This document shows, one piece after another, positions 7,247 through 14,607 of a stretch of 48,368 nucleotides of DNA. The first letter of the stretch is position 1. Every line of letters begins with the position of its first letter. The notes below the pieces were generated by a model. The model was given only the letters and a program-made list of their open reading frames with translations, ran no database searches and had not been told where the DNA came from. Source of the stretch: a virus; the IMG/VR virus record IMGVR_UViG_3300013132_000077, positions 1 to 48,368 of that record; one strand, written 5' to 3'. A program made the translations under genes and the position numbers.

Positions 7247-7612
7247 ATGTATCTTAACAACAGAGAACTCTACATCGAGCTTGTAGTGAGCAAAGCGCAA
7301 GGAAGGCTTACGCGAAACGCCCAAAAAATGCTCGAGCTTCTAGCCAAGAAGACCATCAAGAAGATGAGATATTGGTCCAACGACGACAAGCTAGATTGCT
7401 ACCAAAGCGGGCTGCTATACGTATTCCAGAACTGGCATAACTTCAACGAAGAAAAGTCCGTCAACGCCTTCGCCTATTTCACCGAGATATTCAAGCGAGG
7501 CATCGCCAAAGGCTACAACGACCTGTATAAGAAGAAAGGCGACAACGACCACCAGATAAGGCTGATCTCCATAGAGGGATCTAATGACGGAATGGGCCTA
7601 CACTCTCTATAA
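7247..7612 (+). CDS. gp55: Late-transcription sigma factor gp55
   Basis: 121 residues. The match to T4 gp55 is clear: LYIELVVSKAQGRLTRNAQKM, then CYQSGLLYVFQNWHNFNEEKS and NAFAYFTEIFKRGIAKGYND. The last two are the sigma region 2-like core that binds host RNA polymerase and melts the late promoter. T4 gp55 is about 185 residues; here both ends are short and the C-terminus is only EGSNDGMGLHSL. In T4 the C-terminal tip binds the sliding clamp; whether this short tail does is unknown. The gene overlaps the next start by one base (TAATG). It probably reads the TTAATATATA sites found across the window. Confidence 0.9.
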   Translation: MYLNNRELYIELVVSKAQGRLTRNAQKMLELLAKKTIKKMRYWSNDDKLDCYQSGLLYVFQNWHNFNEEKSVNAFAYFTEIFKRGIAKGYNDLYKKKGDNDHQIRLISIEGSNDGMGLHSL

Positions 7613-7755
7613 TGACAGATAAAATATGGACATACGACATAGTGATGCCGCCATCTTTTCAGATGGCTACTATGTCTTTTTCCATAAATCCTGCTAGATG
7701 CGTCGAGTATAGGAGAAAAAAGTCTATCGAGTCTATTTTTCCGTCACTTTTATGA
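7612..7755 (+). CDS. Small possible gene coupled to gp55
   Basis: 47 codons beginning at the ATG in TAATG at the gp55 stop (MTDKIWTYDIVMPPSFQMAT). It ends 23 bases inside the convergent gene at 7733. The overlap start suggests coupled translation, but the frame also runs through a terminator-like hairpin (7636-7682), so it may be spurious. Confidence 0.3.
   Translation: MTDKIWTYDIVMPPSFQMATMSFSINPARCVEYRRKKSIESIFPSLL
7636..7682. terminator. Two-part hairpin terminator after gp55
   Basis: Outer stem GACATAGT/ACTATGTC and inner stem GCCATC/GATGGC around loop TTTTCA, with a bulge on the left arm, followed by TTTTT. If the small frame at 7612 is real, this hairpin lies within it. Confidence 0.65.
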
Positions 7756-7927
7756 CAATCTCTACCTCTACGTTCTTGTCTTTGAACTGCTTCAGCGTAT
7801 TGTCTACGAAGTCTGACGGATTGTAGAGGCTTACTGCGTTCTTTCCTGTTGGAGTCTCGATTCCGAAGTTTTCTTTCGCTTCGAATACTCTACCTTCGTA
7901 TCTTTCCGTCAACAATGCCGATTTCAT
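7733..7927 (-). CDS. Small protein, unknown
   Basis: 64 residues (MKSALLTERYEGRVFEAKEN...), predicted as a small beta-rich fold with no recognised motif. It has its own TATATTTG element (7945-7952, minus strand) 17 bases before the ATG, so it is probably an early single gene. The hairpin at 7955 isolates it from the glutamine synthetase upstream. Confidence 0.65.
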   Translation of the reverse strand: MKSALLTERYEGRVFEAKENFGIETPTGKNAVSLYNPSDFVDNTLKQFKDKNVEVEIVIKVTEK

Positions 7928-7944
7928 ATCTGTCTTTTTAAATT

Positions 7945-7952
7945 CAAATATA
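7945..7952 (-). promoter_or_regulatory. TATATTTG (-7 type) promoter element
   Basis: Minus strand, 17 bases before the ATG at 7927. No -33 element at normal spacing. Confidence 0.5.
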
Positions 7953-7954
7953 AT

Positions 7955-7986
7955 AAAAAATTGCCTGATTTTTCAGGCAATTTTTT
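7955..7986. terminator. Strong terminator after glutamine synthetase
   Basis: TTGCCTGA (7961-7968) pairs with TCAGGCAA (7973-7980); A-run on one side and T-run on the other, so it can act in both directions. Confidence 0.85.
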
Positions 7987-7987
7987 A

Positions 7988-9031
7988 TTATTTCAGTATT
8001 GTCGTGACCATCTTTTCCACTATGAGATATGGATCTCCATTGGATGCTGGCCTTCTGTCTTCTATGTATCCTATTGAATCTGGATCCTGTATCGTCGATG
8101 GTATTCTTATCGATTTTGTCCTGTCTCCTATTCCCCATCCGAATTTTTCTATCGATGATGTCTCGTTGGCTCCTGTCAGTCTGGCCTCGTTGTTCTTCCC
8201 ATACACTTCGATGTGCTCAGCGTGCTTCTCTCCTAGCTTTTCGCACATCTCTATCGCTATCATCATCTTGTTGAGCTTGTCTTCTCTTATTGTTTTTGTG
8301 GAAAAATTCACATGCATTCCAGAGCCGTTCCATTCGTTTCCTGCGAATGGCTTTGGATCTAGCTCTATTCTGTATCCATATTTCTCGCTCAATCTGTGCA
8401 GTATGTATCTTGATATCCAAAGCTGGTCGGCACCTTCTTCCGCTGTGACCGTTCCTACTTGGTATTCCCATTGTCCTAGAGCTACTTCCGCGTTTATTCC
8501 GGATATCGATATTCCTGCGGATATGCAGAGGTCTGCATGTTCCTCTACGAATTCTCTTCCAGCGACGTTGTTCGATCCCACTGAGCAATAGTATTCTCCC
8601 TGTTCTCTCGGGCTTCCTTTTTCTGGCCATCCTATCGGCTTTTTGGTCTTTTGGTCGAATATGAAGTATTCCTGTTCCCATCCCCACATCGTCTCGTCGT
8701 CGTATTTGGATAGAGCATCCACCATCTTTTTTCTGGTGTTGCTCTCGTGTGCCGTTCCGTCGGTGTTGAATACCTCGCACAGAACCAATATCGAATCTTT
8801 CGCGAAAGGATTCATAAAGTAGTTTTTCGGAATTAGCGCGAGCTCTGATTTTGAAGTCTCTGCTTGATATGTCGAAGATCCGTCGAAGTTCCATATGGGT
8901 GCCTTCTTCTTCTTTGACTTGTATTGCTTTAGCAGTCTTTTAGTTTCCGTGTCGCAGTCTATTATCTTTGTCTTTGATCTCAGCTGTTGGGTTTCGCATC
9001 CGTCTAGCCATATGTATTCCAGCTTCTTCAT
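7988..9031 (-). CDS. glnII: Type II (eukaryote-like) glutamine synthetase
   Basis: 347 residues, full length for GSII (about 350-370). It makes glutamine from glutamate, ammonia and ATP. Signature blocks are in order: WNFDGSST (47-54), SELALIPKNYFMNPF, GWEQEY (117-122, with metal-binding Glu119 and Glu121), GINAEVALGQWEYQVG (178-193), NGSGMHVNFST (235-245, ATP site), ARLTGANET (283-291), SIRIP (307-311) and EDRRPASNGDPY (324-335). All expected active-site residues that I can place are present, so it is probably active. It may raise glutamine for nucleotide synthesis or change host nitrogen control. It is probably co-transcribed with the small gene at 9049. Confidence 0.93.
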   Translation of the reverse strand: MKKLEYIWLDGCETQQLRSKTKIIDCDTETKRLLKQYKSKKKKAPIWNFDGSSTYQAETSKSELALIPKNYFMNPFAKDSILVLCEVFNTDGTAHESNTRKKMVDALSKYDDETMWGWEQEYFIFDQKTKKPIGWPEKGSPREQGEYYCSVGSNNVAGREFVEEHADLCISAGISISGINAEVALGQWEYQVGTVTAEEGADQLWISRYILHRLSEKYGYRIELDPKPFAGNEWNGSGMHVNFSTKTIREDKLNKMMIAIEMCEKLGEKHAEHIEVYGKNNEARLTGANETSSIEKFGWGIGDRTKSIRIPSTIQDPDSIGYIEDRRPASNGDPYLIVEKMVTTILK

Positions 9032-9048
9032 TTTTTTTAAATATAATT

Positions 9049-9156
9049 TTATTTATTTATATTTCTAGTCATTGTTACTTGGTATTTAAAATACCCTGGG
9101 TGGTCTTTACTTTCTCTGATTAATTTACAATCAATTGCTTTTCTTCTTGTTTTCAT
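9049..9156 (-). CDS. Very small protein upstream of glutamine synthetase
   Basis: 35 residues, MKTRRKAIDCKLIRESKDHP and on, basic at the start. It is preceded by a TATATTTG element 16 bases before its ATG, the same spacing as for two other genes. It lies 17 bases before the glutamine synthetase ATG, so it may be a leader peptide or simply a small early gene in the same transcript. Confidence 0.5.
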   Translation of the reverse strand: MKTRRKAIDCKLIRESKDHPGYFKYQVTMTRNINK

Positions 9157-9172
9157 ATCTTATATTATATTG

Positions 9173-9180
9173 CAAATATA
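9173..9180 (-). promoter_or_regulatory. TATATTTG (-7 type) element, likely promoter of the 35-aa gene and glutamine synthetase
   Basis: Minus strand, 16 bases before the ATG at 9156. No other promoter-like signal is seen before glutamine synthetase. Confidence 0.5.
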
Positions 9181-9205
9181 AGGATAGTTTTTTGAATAAC
9201 TTAAA

Positions 9206-9217
9206 AATAATATATAA
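9206..9217 (+). promoter_or_regulatory. Late-type promoter motif AATAATATATAA
   Basis: Ends 3 bases before the ATG at 9221. Confidence 0.45.
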
Positions 9218-9220
9218 CAT

Positions 9221-9853
9221 ATGAGTATAATTAAGAAGTTTAGTATTTTTGAATCGGTTAGAAGAACCGAAGTTCCAAAACATTTTATTCCACTAAATAG
9301 TATAGGATACTATCTTGATCCAAATGATGGAAATACATATGCTATGTTAAAGACCGGCGGTTATGAAGACGAACCTTATAGTGCAGAAGAATATCTTCAA
9401 GAAGATGAAGAAACCTGGGAAGAGCTTTCGGATGAAGAAAAAGACTTAGTAAACTCAGTTTGTAAAAGTTGTGAAGATATAGTAGAACCTTTTATAGATT
9501 GGAATCTAATAGAGGACATTAAAGATGTGGCTCTAGCAAACGAGATATTAGATAAAGGATATACTTTAAAAATAGAGGTCAAAGAACAAGACGTTGCAGA
9601 AAAAATCTATGTTGAATGGGTCGCTCACGACTACGACTATAAACACTATTACAAATTTTTCAAAAGTTTATTTAGTCAGATAGAAAACACCAATGGTGAT
9701 TTTTCTTATAATATATCTGTATATAGAAAAAACGGACCGGGTGGATATCTTCCGATGGCCAAAGGTTCAAAAGATGAGATAGATGTTTTAGAAATGATTG
9801 AACAGGTAAAAGATATGAATCCAGATAAAAGCATTTTTATGAAACAGGATTAA
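9221..9853 (+). CDS. Acidic protein of unknown function in an AT-rich island
   Basis: 210 residues. It starts MSIIKKFSIFESVRRTEVPK, a variant of the shared leader (F-E-S). The rest is acidic (EEYLQEDEETWEELSDEEKD) with no motif I recognise. Its codons (TTA, AGA, GAA, many A/T thirds) are more AT-rich than in most neighbours, and it is followed by a broken Smr gene and a TnpB remnant, so the stretch may be a recent arrival. Confidence 0.65.
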   Translation: MSIIKKFSIFESVRRTEVPKHFIPLNSIGYYLDPNDGNTYAMLKTGGYEDEPYSAEEYLQEDEETWEELSDEEKDLVNSVCKSCEDIVEPFIDWNLIEDIKDVALANEILDKGYTLKIEVKEQDVAEKIYVEWVAHDYDYKHYYKFFKSLFSQIENTNGDFSYNISVYRKNGPGGYLPMAKGSKDEIDVLEMIEQVKDMNPDKSIFMKQD

Positions 9854-9869
9854 GAATATTCTATTCAAA

Positions 9870-9962
9870 ATGGTAAACAGATTAGATCTTCATGGAATAA
9901 AGCACGTTGATGTAGAAGTGTTAGTAGAAGACTTTATTCTTTCTGCTAAACCTACCTGTTAA
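9870..9962 (+). pseudogene. N-terminal fragment of an Smr-domain protein, cut by a TnpB insertion
   Basis: 30 residues: MVNRLDLHGIKHVDVEVLVE and DFILSAKPTC. LDLHGIKH is the start motif of the Smr domain, a nicking endonuclease/RNA-cleaving fold common as a small phage protein of about 80-90 residues. The frame stops exactly where homology to TnpB begins (near 9957). The missing Smr half is not found after the insertion, so the locus has lost sequence. Some bacterial Smr proteins cut mRNA at collided ribosomes, which is of interest beside tmRNA and RqcH parts, but this copy is dead. Confidence 0.65.
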
Positions 9963-10317
9963 ACACATTACAGATGCTTCATGGGGTAAATTCATTACTT
10001 TACTGGAGTATAAAGCCGTTTGGAATGATAAGCAGATAGTTAAAATTGATAGATTTTTCCCATCTAGCAAACAATGTAATAACTGTGGGTTTATAAATCA
10101 AAATTTAAAATTAGATTGTAGAGAATGGACTTGTCCATCTTGTAAATCTAAATTAGATAGAGATTTAAATGCTAGTAAAAATATCCTTAAAGAAGGAATT
10201 AAAATATCGTCCGGAACAGACGATTACAGACATGGAGCTCAAATAAGACCAGTTAAAACTGGCACAAGCGTCGAAGTGTTTAAAAAGAAGGAGCTTACGT
10301 CTCCGGAAACACGTTAG
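9958..10317 (+). pseudogene. tnpB: TnpB C-terminal half, 5'-truncated
   Basis: 119 codons without an own start, ending at TAG 10315. It has the RuvC/zinc part of TnpB: KIDRFFPSSKQCNNCG, then CREWTCPSCKSKLDRDLNAS. The CNNC and CPSC pairs are the zinc ribbon, and the D in DRDLNASKNI is the last RuvC acid. GAQIRPVKTGTS is typical of the tail. The N-terminal half and the left end are missing, so it cannot code an active nuclease. The stop lies within the right-end hairpin. Confidence 0.88.
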
Positions 10318-10340
10318 TCTTTAGCTAATGTGTAGTTCAT
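10310..10340 (+). mobile_element. IS605-type right-end hairpin, copy 2
   Basis: Stem CACGTTAG/CTAATGTG (one G-T pair), loop TCTTTAG, tail TAGTTCAT. Same structure as copies at 92 and 48246. The RNA 3' end of a TnpB guide RNA would fall here; flank after 10340 is ATTAGAAACTTTATCG. Confidence 0.75.
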
Positions 10341-10393
10341 ATTAGAAACTTTATCGCTATATTGCCATAAAATAGTATTCGTTTTTATATATT

Positions 10394-10693
10394 ATGAATA
10401 GGATAGTTTTGCAGCTATGGGAAGAGTCTGAAAGGATTCATGGTGTGCGTCCAGATGGATGCTCTATGCATATAGACATAGATTCTAGAGATTCATACGT
10501 ATCTTCTATATACTCTTCGAGAGACCCGTACAATGTTCCTGACGAGTATGAGAGGACTCTTGGGGGGCCAATAGTAGCTTATGTCAACGATTCTATGTTC
10601 GATGTGATATGTTCTGACAAGAGCATAAGAGTTGGTCAGAATCAGATGAATAATCTTATAGAGATGGAAGACATAATAATAAAAGAAGAATGA
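10394..10693 (+). CDS. Small acidic protein, unknown
   Basis: 99 residues (MNRIVLQLWEESERIHGVRP...). It is compact and mixed alpha/beta with no motif that I recognise. TTTTATATATT lies just before the ATG. The next gene begins inside its stop (ATGA), so the two are translationally coupled. Confidence 0.65.
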   Translation: MNRIVLQLWEESERIHGVRPDGCSMHIDIDSRDSYVSSIYSSRDPYNVPDEYERTLGGPIVAYVNDSMFDVICSDKSIRVGQNQMNNLIEMEDIIIKEE

Positions 10694-11037
10694 TAAGCAC
10701 ATTCTATTTGTTCTCGCTTGCGTTCATGTCAAACGAGATATATCACATATTCAATCGAAAGTGGCTAGACCTTCTATATAAAAACAAAAATCCCGAAAAT
10801 ATGAGAAGAGTGGACATAGTCTATTATCTTCTGAGGGTATTTTGCGTTTTCTGGACCATAGCGGGAATATTTTCATTCTGCTGGGGATTTTTCATAGGAT
10901 TGGCTTTGGCTGCGCTTTTCAAGTTCGCTGCCTACCATGCGGACGAGGATCTTTATAATCTCTATTCTCTGTATCTATATCCTTTTATATCTTTAGTATT
11001 GTATCTTTCGATATTCATGGCATGGCTTATACGTTGA
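10690..11037 (+). CDS. Small membrane protein
   Basis: 115 residues with probably three hydrophobic segments: about 46-70 (VYYLLRVFCVFWTIAGIFSF), an adjoining stretch to about 82, and the C-terminal YPFISLVLYLSIFMAWLI. It overlaps the preceding gene by four bases (ATGA). A holin or superinfection-exclusion role is possible, but nothing in the sequence fixes it. It ends 11 bases inside the convergent gp4 gene. Confidence 0.65.
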   Translation: MISTFYLFSLAFMSNEIYHIFNRKWLDLLYKNKNPENMRRVDIVYYLLRVFCVFWTIAGIFSFCWGFFIGLALAALFKFAAYHADEDLYNLYSLYLYPFISLVLYLSIFMAWLIR

Positions 11038-11554
11038 ATCTCTTCAGATGCTCTTCCGTTATTATGATGAAGTCGTAGCCTTTCTTGTCGCACCATTTTA
11101 TCATAGTCTCCCATTTCTGCTTGTTCTTGTATGCCATCTTCAGGTCGTACTCGAAGCTCTTCAGCTTCTTCATTCCTTTTTCCGGAACGGCGAGCCTGCC
11201 TTCGTTCAGATCCTGGACCATCTTGTATTCTTTCATTGGCTTTACTTCCATGACCACTTCTCTCAATATTCCTTGTGAATTCCTCATTTTGTAGAAGAAG
11301 TCCGGATAGTATCTGTGCGTCTTTATCTCTATGTTTCCGCCCTCGAAATGCGTCATCTGATAAGGTATCTCCAGGCACTCCGCTCCCCATTGGAATATCT
11401 CTTCTTTCATGTCTAGCCAGACCATTATCTTCTTTTCCCAAGAGCTTCTGTAGAAAACGCCGCCATAGGAGTTTAGCTTTATCACTTTTTCTTTGTTTTT
11501 CGGAACGTAGTTTCCTCCGTGATATTTGCTGTTGTTCGGCCTGGAGTTAATCAT
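11027..11554 (-). CDS. gp4: Head completion protein gp4
   Basis: 175 residues (T4 gp4: 150). The diagnostic run is GVFYRSSWEKKIMVWLDM, then a QWGAECLEIPY block, HRYYPDFFYKM and the late YDFIIITEEHLKRF. This is a nuclease-like fold (E...D...K) that acts with gp50 at the portal to finish the DNA-filled head before tail joining. The first 30 residues (NNSKYHGGNYVPKNKEK) match the usual gp4 start. A TTATATATAAA motif in the 44-bp divergent gap could serve this gene and the gene at 11599. Confidence 0.85.
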   Translation of the reverse strand: MINSRPNNSKYHGGNYVPKNKEKVIKLNSYGGVFYRSSWEKKIMVWLDMKEEIFQWGAECLEIPYQMTHFEGGNIEIKTHRYYPDFFYKMRNSQGILREVVMEVKPMKEYKMVQDLNEGRLAVPEKGMKKLKSFEYDLKMAYKNKQKWETMIKWCDKKGYDFIIITEEHLKRFNV

Positions 11555-11598
11555 TTTCGTATGCTTTTTTTTATATATAAATAAAAAATATCTTTTTT

Positions 11599-12294
11599 AT
11601 GGGAGAGCTGATGGAAAGAGTCAAGCTGAGCCTTCTCGTATATGGGAACGGAATAGAAGAAAATTTCAAGAACAATTCCGCTTTCATGGCAGATGCCTAT
11701 TCCAAAAGCTCTAAAATGGTCACTGCGGTGGATATTTCCAGAATACAGGCTGGATATTTCTATTTTTTCCATTATCTGGACTCTTCCAATTGGATGAAGT
11801 ATTCTCCTGTTTTCGTGGCAGGCCACAAAAAGTTTGGAAACCAAACAATCATATTCGGCATAAATCTGAATTTCATTCCTATAGAAGTTCGCGCGATGAT
11901 GTTCGACGAATATCTTACCCCGGAAGACATTGATGACGACCTTCCCATAAAGACCGAGTACGAGAAGACGTACAACGAGCTGAAGCAGGTCGGATTCGAA
12001 TATACGCTGATGGAGTACAATGCCATACAGATAAAGATGGTGCATAAGATAAATATGCAGATTCTGCCGAGATTTCTATATTCGCAGCACCCTTTGGCCA
12101 CATATGATCCGAAGAAGCTCGTCCAGATATGGAACAAGAAGCTTGAGACTAAAGAAGCCAGAGACAAAGAGATGATGAGCGCGCTCATACAGGACTTCTA
12201 TGATGTCAATAAGGAGATTTCCGATAGGTATGTCGTATTGAAGGAGCATATAAAGAGGCTTCAGAAAAGCGCTCGAAAATATGGAGGAAAATAG
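11599..12294 (+). CDS. T4-like virion or packaging protein, unnamed
   Basis: 231 residues. The central part reads GYFYFFHYLDSSNWMKYSPVF, then FGINLNFIPIEVR. This layout recurs in T4-like phages in a protein variously called DNA end protector or structural protein; I cannot assign it firmly. The C-terminal 50 residues are helical and charged. It lies between gp4 and the portal, which fits a head role. The ATG follows a long A/T leader. Confidence 0.6.
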   Translation: MGELMERVKLSLLVYGNGIEENFKNNSAFMADAYSKSSKMVTAVDISRIQAGYFYFFHYLDSSNWMKYSPVFVAGHKKFGNQTIIFGINLNFIPIEVRAMMFDEYLTPEDIDDDLPIKTEYEKTYNELKQVGFEYTLMEYNAIQIKMVHKINMQILPRFLYSQHPLATYDPKKLVQIWNKKLETKEARDKEMMSALIQDFYDVNKEISDRYVVLKEHIKRLQKSARKYGGK

Positions 12295-12305
12295 CAGGTT
12301 TTATA

Positions 12306-12313
12306 TATCTTTG
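12306..12313 (+). promoter_or_regulatory. TATCTTTG (-7 type) element
   Basis: 22 bases before the ATG at 12336; fits TAnnTTTG. Confidence 0.4.
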
Positions 12314-12335
12314 TAGAGTATTTAAACTTCTCAAT

Positions 12336-12782
12336 ATGAAATATTCCACATATATAGCTGCGGCAGAGCGTCTATCGATATTAGGACAGAAAAAAAAGGC
12401 TTCGGCGTTGGTTGACCACGCGATCATGCAGGAAAGAAAGAAGATCGACGAGCTCAATTTCAATATACTGGTCGGAGAAGTCCGAAATTTCAACGGCGCC
12501 AAATTCCATTCGGTTCAGGTATTGCGAGAAAGAGAAGCAAACACGCTGATGTGCATCTTTAATTCGAATGTCAACACGCATAGGATCTGCGCCAACCTTC
12601 GTCCGGGCGGAGATGTTGTCTGGTCTGACGGAAACCTTTTTTCGGATAGGCAGTCTGTCAGAAGCTATGAGAAGCTTTTGGCTTGCCTTTCATCATATCA
12701 TCCTGAAATAAAAAAGCTGCTCTCTGAAATAGAAGTTTCTAGAGAATCCATCAAGGTAGTCGGCCGCACTTTCTACGTGTAG
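12336..12782 (+). CDS. Protein of unknown function
   Basis: 148 residues. The N-terminus MKYSTYIAAAERLSILGQ is helical and recalls the capsid-targeting leaders of T4 internal proteins (MKTYQEFIAE). The centre is likely beta (RICANLRPGGDVVWSDGNLF). No catalytic motif is seen. It sits directly before the portal but has a host-type element upstream rather than the late motif. Confidence 0.65.
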   Translation: MKYSTYIAAAERLSILGQKKKASALVDHAIMQERKKIDELNFNILVGEVRNFNGAKFHSVQVLREREANTLMCIFNSNVNTHRICANLRPGGDVVWSDGNLFSDRQSVRSYEKLLACLSSYHPEIKKLLSEIEVSRESIKVVGRTFYV

Positions 12783-12800
12783 CATTTGCGAAGAGAGGCG

Positions 12801-12836
12801 CGAGATTTAATATATACGTTAAATTTCGCGTTTTTC
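12801..12836 (+). terminator. Terminator hairpin with a late promoter in its loop
   Basis: CGCGAGATTTAA pairs with TTAAATTTCGCG (one G-T pair) around the loop TATATACG, followed by TTTTT. The late motif TTAATATATAC (12807-12817) spans the arm and loop. Transcription from upstream would end here while the portal transcript starts at or after it. Confidence 0.7.
12807..12817 (+). promoter_or_regulatory. Late-type promoter motif TTAATATATAC of the portal gene
   Basis: 25 bases before the ATG at 12842. Confidence 0.6.
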
Positions 12837-12841
12837 TATAG

Positions 12842-14563
12842 ATGGCATCATATAATTACAACAACACCAAAGATTCGCAGGGAATGGGATTCGTCAATTC
12901 CGCGGTAGAGAACAAAGGACTCTTCAGCCGCATATTGAGAAACCTTTCCAATTATGGCATGAACTACGACGACATGATCGTCAGGAATCAGGTGGGTATA
13001 GGAATAAACGAAGATCCTTATGCGGCCAAGGGAAACTCCATGTACGACTTCTTTTCTCAAAGAGCGGTCGCTTCCGTCTTGAGCAGGAAATCCATACCTT
13101 ATCTAGACAAAGGATATGCGGACAAAAGAAGAATATTGAGAGAATATTCCATAAAGGACGAGATAAGAGACATGGTCAGCATGATTGCAGACGAGTGCAT
13201 CGTCTACAACGACGACAGAGACTTCTGCTCGCCTAGGCCTATAGGAAACGACTATCCTCAAGAGGTGCAGGACCGATACCAGGAATATTTCGAGAAGATC
13301 TACAGCAAATACGGCTTTTCTGACAGCATCACCGCATGGAACATGATGAAGGACTTCTTGGTGGATGGTTTCGTCGCGGTCGAGATAATATACGACGACA
13401 AAAAGAAGAACATAATTGGATTCAACAGGCTTAGGCCAGAGACTATCGTTCCCGCATACGAGCCTAACGTAGGCCATCTCTGGATACAGTTTCCTGAAGA
13501 TCCTCAGCTAAGGAGGATATTTCTCGATTCTCAGATAGTTTTCGTGTCGTATTCGACTCAGAACGACTATTCTGAGACATCATACGTAGAGGGGTTGATC
13601 AAGCCATACAACCAGCTGAAGATTCTAGAGCAGACGAGGATAATGTTCAACGTCATAAACGCTACTATATACCAGAAGTTCACTATTCCGATCAAAGGAC
13701 TCTCTAGGCAGAGAGCAGAAGAGCAGATTGGTCAGCTCATACACGACTATTCGGAAGAGGTGGAGTGGGACGACACTCTTGGAACTCTTACGATGAACGG
13801 AAACAAGCATCTTCCTTACAACAAGCAGATATGGTTTCCGGAAAGCGACGCGGGTACGCCAAACATGACATTAGAATCGCCGCAAGGACATGATCTAAAC
13901 GAAGAGAGCATGCTCAAATGGTTCCACCAGGCTCTCAAGAGGGCCTCCAAGATTCCTATACAGAGATTCGAAGCGGAAAGCGGCGGCGGTACTTTCATCG
14001 CGGATACCGCTGGCCTCACGAACGACGAGGTGAAGTTCCACAATTTCATAAGCAGATTGAGGGCGAATTTCAAAGAGCTTATAGTCAAGCCTCTTAAGCT
14101 TCAGATGCTTATAGAGTTTCCTGAGCTGAAAGACGACGAGATCATAATGAACCAGATGGATATCGTCTTCTATTCGAACCAGATATTCGAAGAATGGAAG
14201 AAGATCGCCAATCTGGCCAAAAGAGCCGAGGCCATAACTACGCTTACTGGAATAATGAACGGCGAGAAGCCATACTTCCATATTGAGTGGATCATGGATC
14301 ACGTATTCAAGCTTACTCCTGAAGAGAAAGCCGACAACCAGAAATACTGGGCCAAGGAAGCTGGCGGAGCTGGCGCTACTGGCGAGATTGCCGGAGGTGC
14401 TGAAGGAGGCGCTCCTGCACAAGGCGGCGGAGAGATGGGTGGCGAAGCACCGGTGCAAGGAGGCGCGCAGGCACAGGCACCAGCCGCGCAAGCCCCTGCA
14501 CAAGGAGGAGGACAGGCCGCGCCGGAAGCTCCTGCACAGGGCGGCGGAGAATTCGAATTCTAG
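12842..14563 (+). CDS. gp20: Portal vertex protein gp20
   Basis: 573 residues (T4: 524). The T4-type portal core is clear: RREYSIKDE-type start (RILREYSIKDEIRDMVSMIA), ECIVYNDD, FDGFVAVEII-like VDGFVAVEIIYD, and the long FRPETIVPAYEP-like RLRPETIVPAYEP. It also has GTFIADTAGLTNDEVKFHNF and a long C-terminal helix. Twelve copies form the ring through which DNA enters and leaves and on which the prohead starts. The last 60 residues are a Gly/Ala/Gln/Pro repeat tail (APAQGGGQAAPEAPAQGGG) that T4 lacks. A strong terminator follows. Confidence 0.92.
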   Translation: MASYNYNNTKDSQGMGFVNSAVENKGLFSRILRNLSNYGMNYDDMIVRNQVGIGINEDPYAAKGNSMYDFFSQRAVASVLSRKSIPYLDKGYADKRRILREYSIKDEIRDMVSMIADECIVYNDDRDFCSPRPIGNDYPQEVQDRYQEYFEKIYSKYGFSDSITAWNMMKDFLVDGFVAVEIIYDDKKKNIIGFNRLRPETIVPAYEPNVGHLWIQFPEDPQLRRIFLDSQIVFVSYSTQNDYSETSYVEGLIKPYNQLKILEQTRIMFNVINATIYQKFTIPIKGLSRQRAEEQIGQLIHDYSEEVEWDDTLGTLTMNGNKHLPYNKQIWFPESDAGTPNMTLESPQGHDLNEESMLKWFHQALKRASKIPIQRFEAESGGGTFIADTAGLTNDEVKFHNFISRLRANFKELIVKPLKLQMLIEFPELKDDEIIMNQMDIVFYSNQIFEEWKKIANLAKRAEAITTLTGIMNGEKPYFHIEWIMDHVFKLTPEEKADNQKYWAKEAGGAGATGEIAGGAEGGAPAQGGGEMGGEAPVQGGAQAQAPAAQAPAQGGGQAAPEAPAQGGGEFEF

Positions 14564-14581
14564 AAAACCATATAAAAAAAG

Positions 14582-14607
14582 AAAGCCTCTCGATCGAGAG
14601 GCTTTTT
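14582..14607. terminator. Bidirectional terminator between portal and the minus-strand gene
   Basis: Perfect 20-base palindrome AGCCTCTCGATCGAGAGGCT (14584-14603) with A and T runs on either side. Confidence 0.88.

Noticed and set aside
8217-8894. A 225-codon minus-strand frame inside glutamine synthetase
   Set aside because: Arg-rich product in another frame of a clearly coding gene; it has no motif or signal of its own.
11599-12294. Firm naming of this protein as DNA end protector gp2
   Set aside because: Only a loose pattern supports it and I cannot compare sequences; left unnamed.
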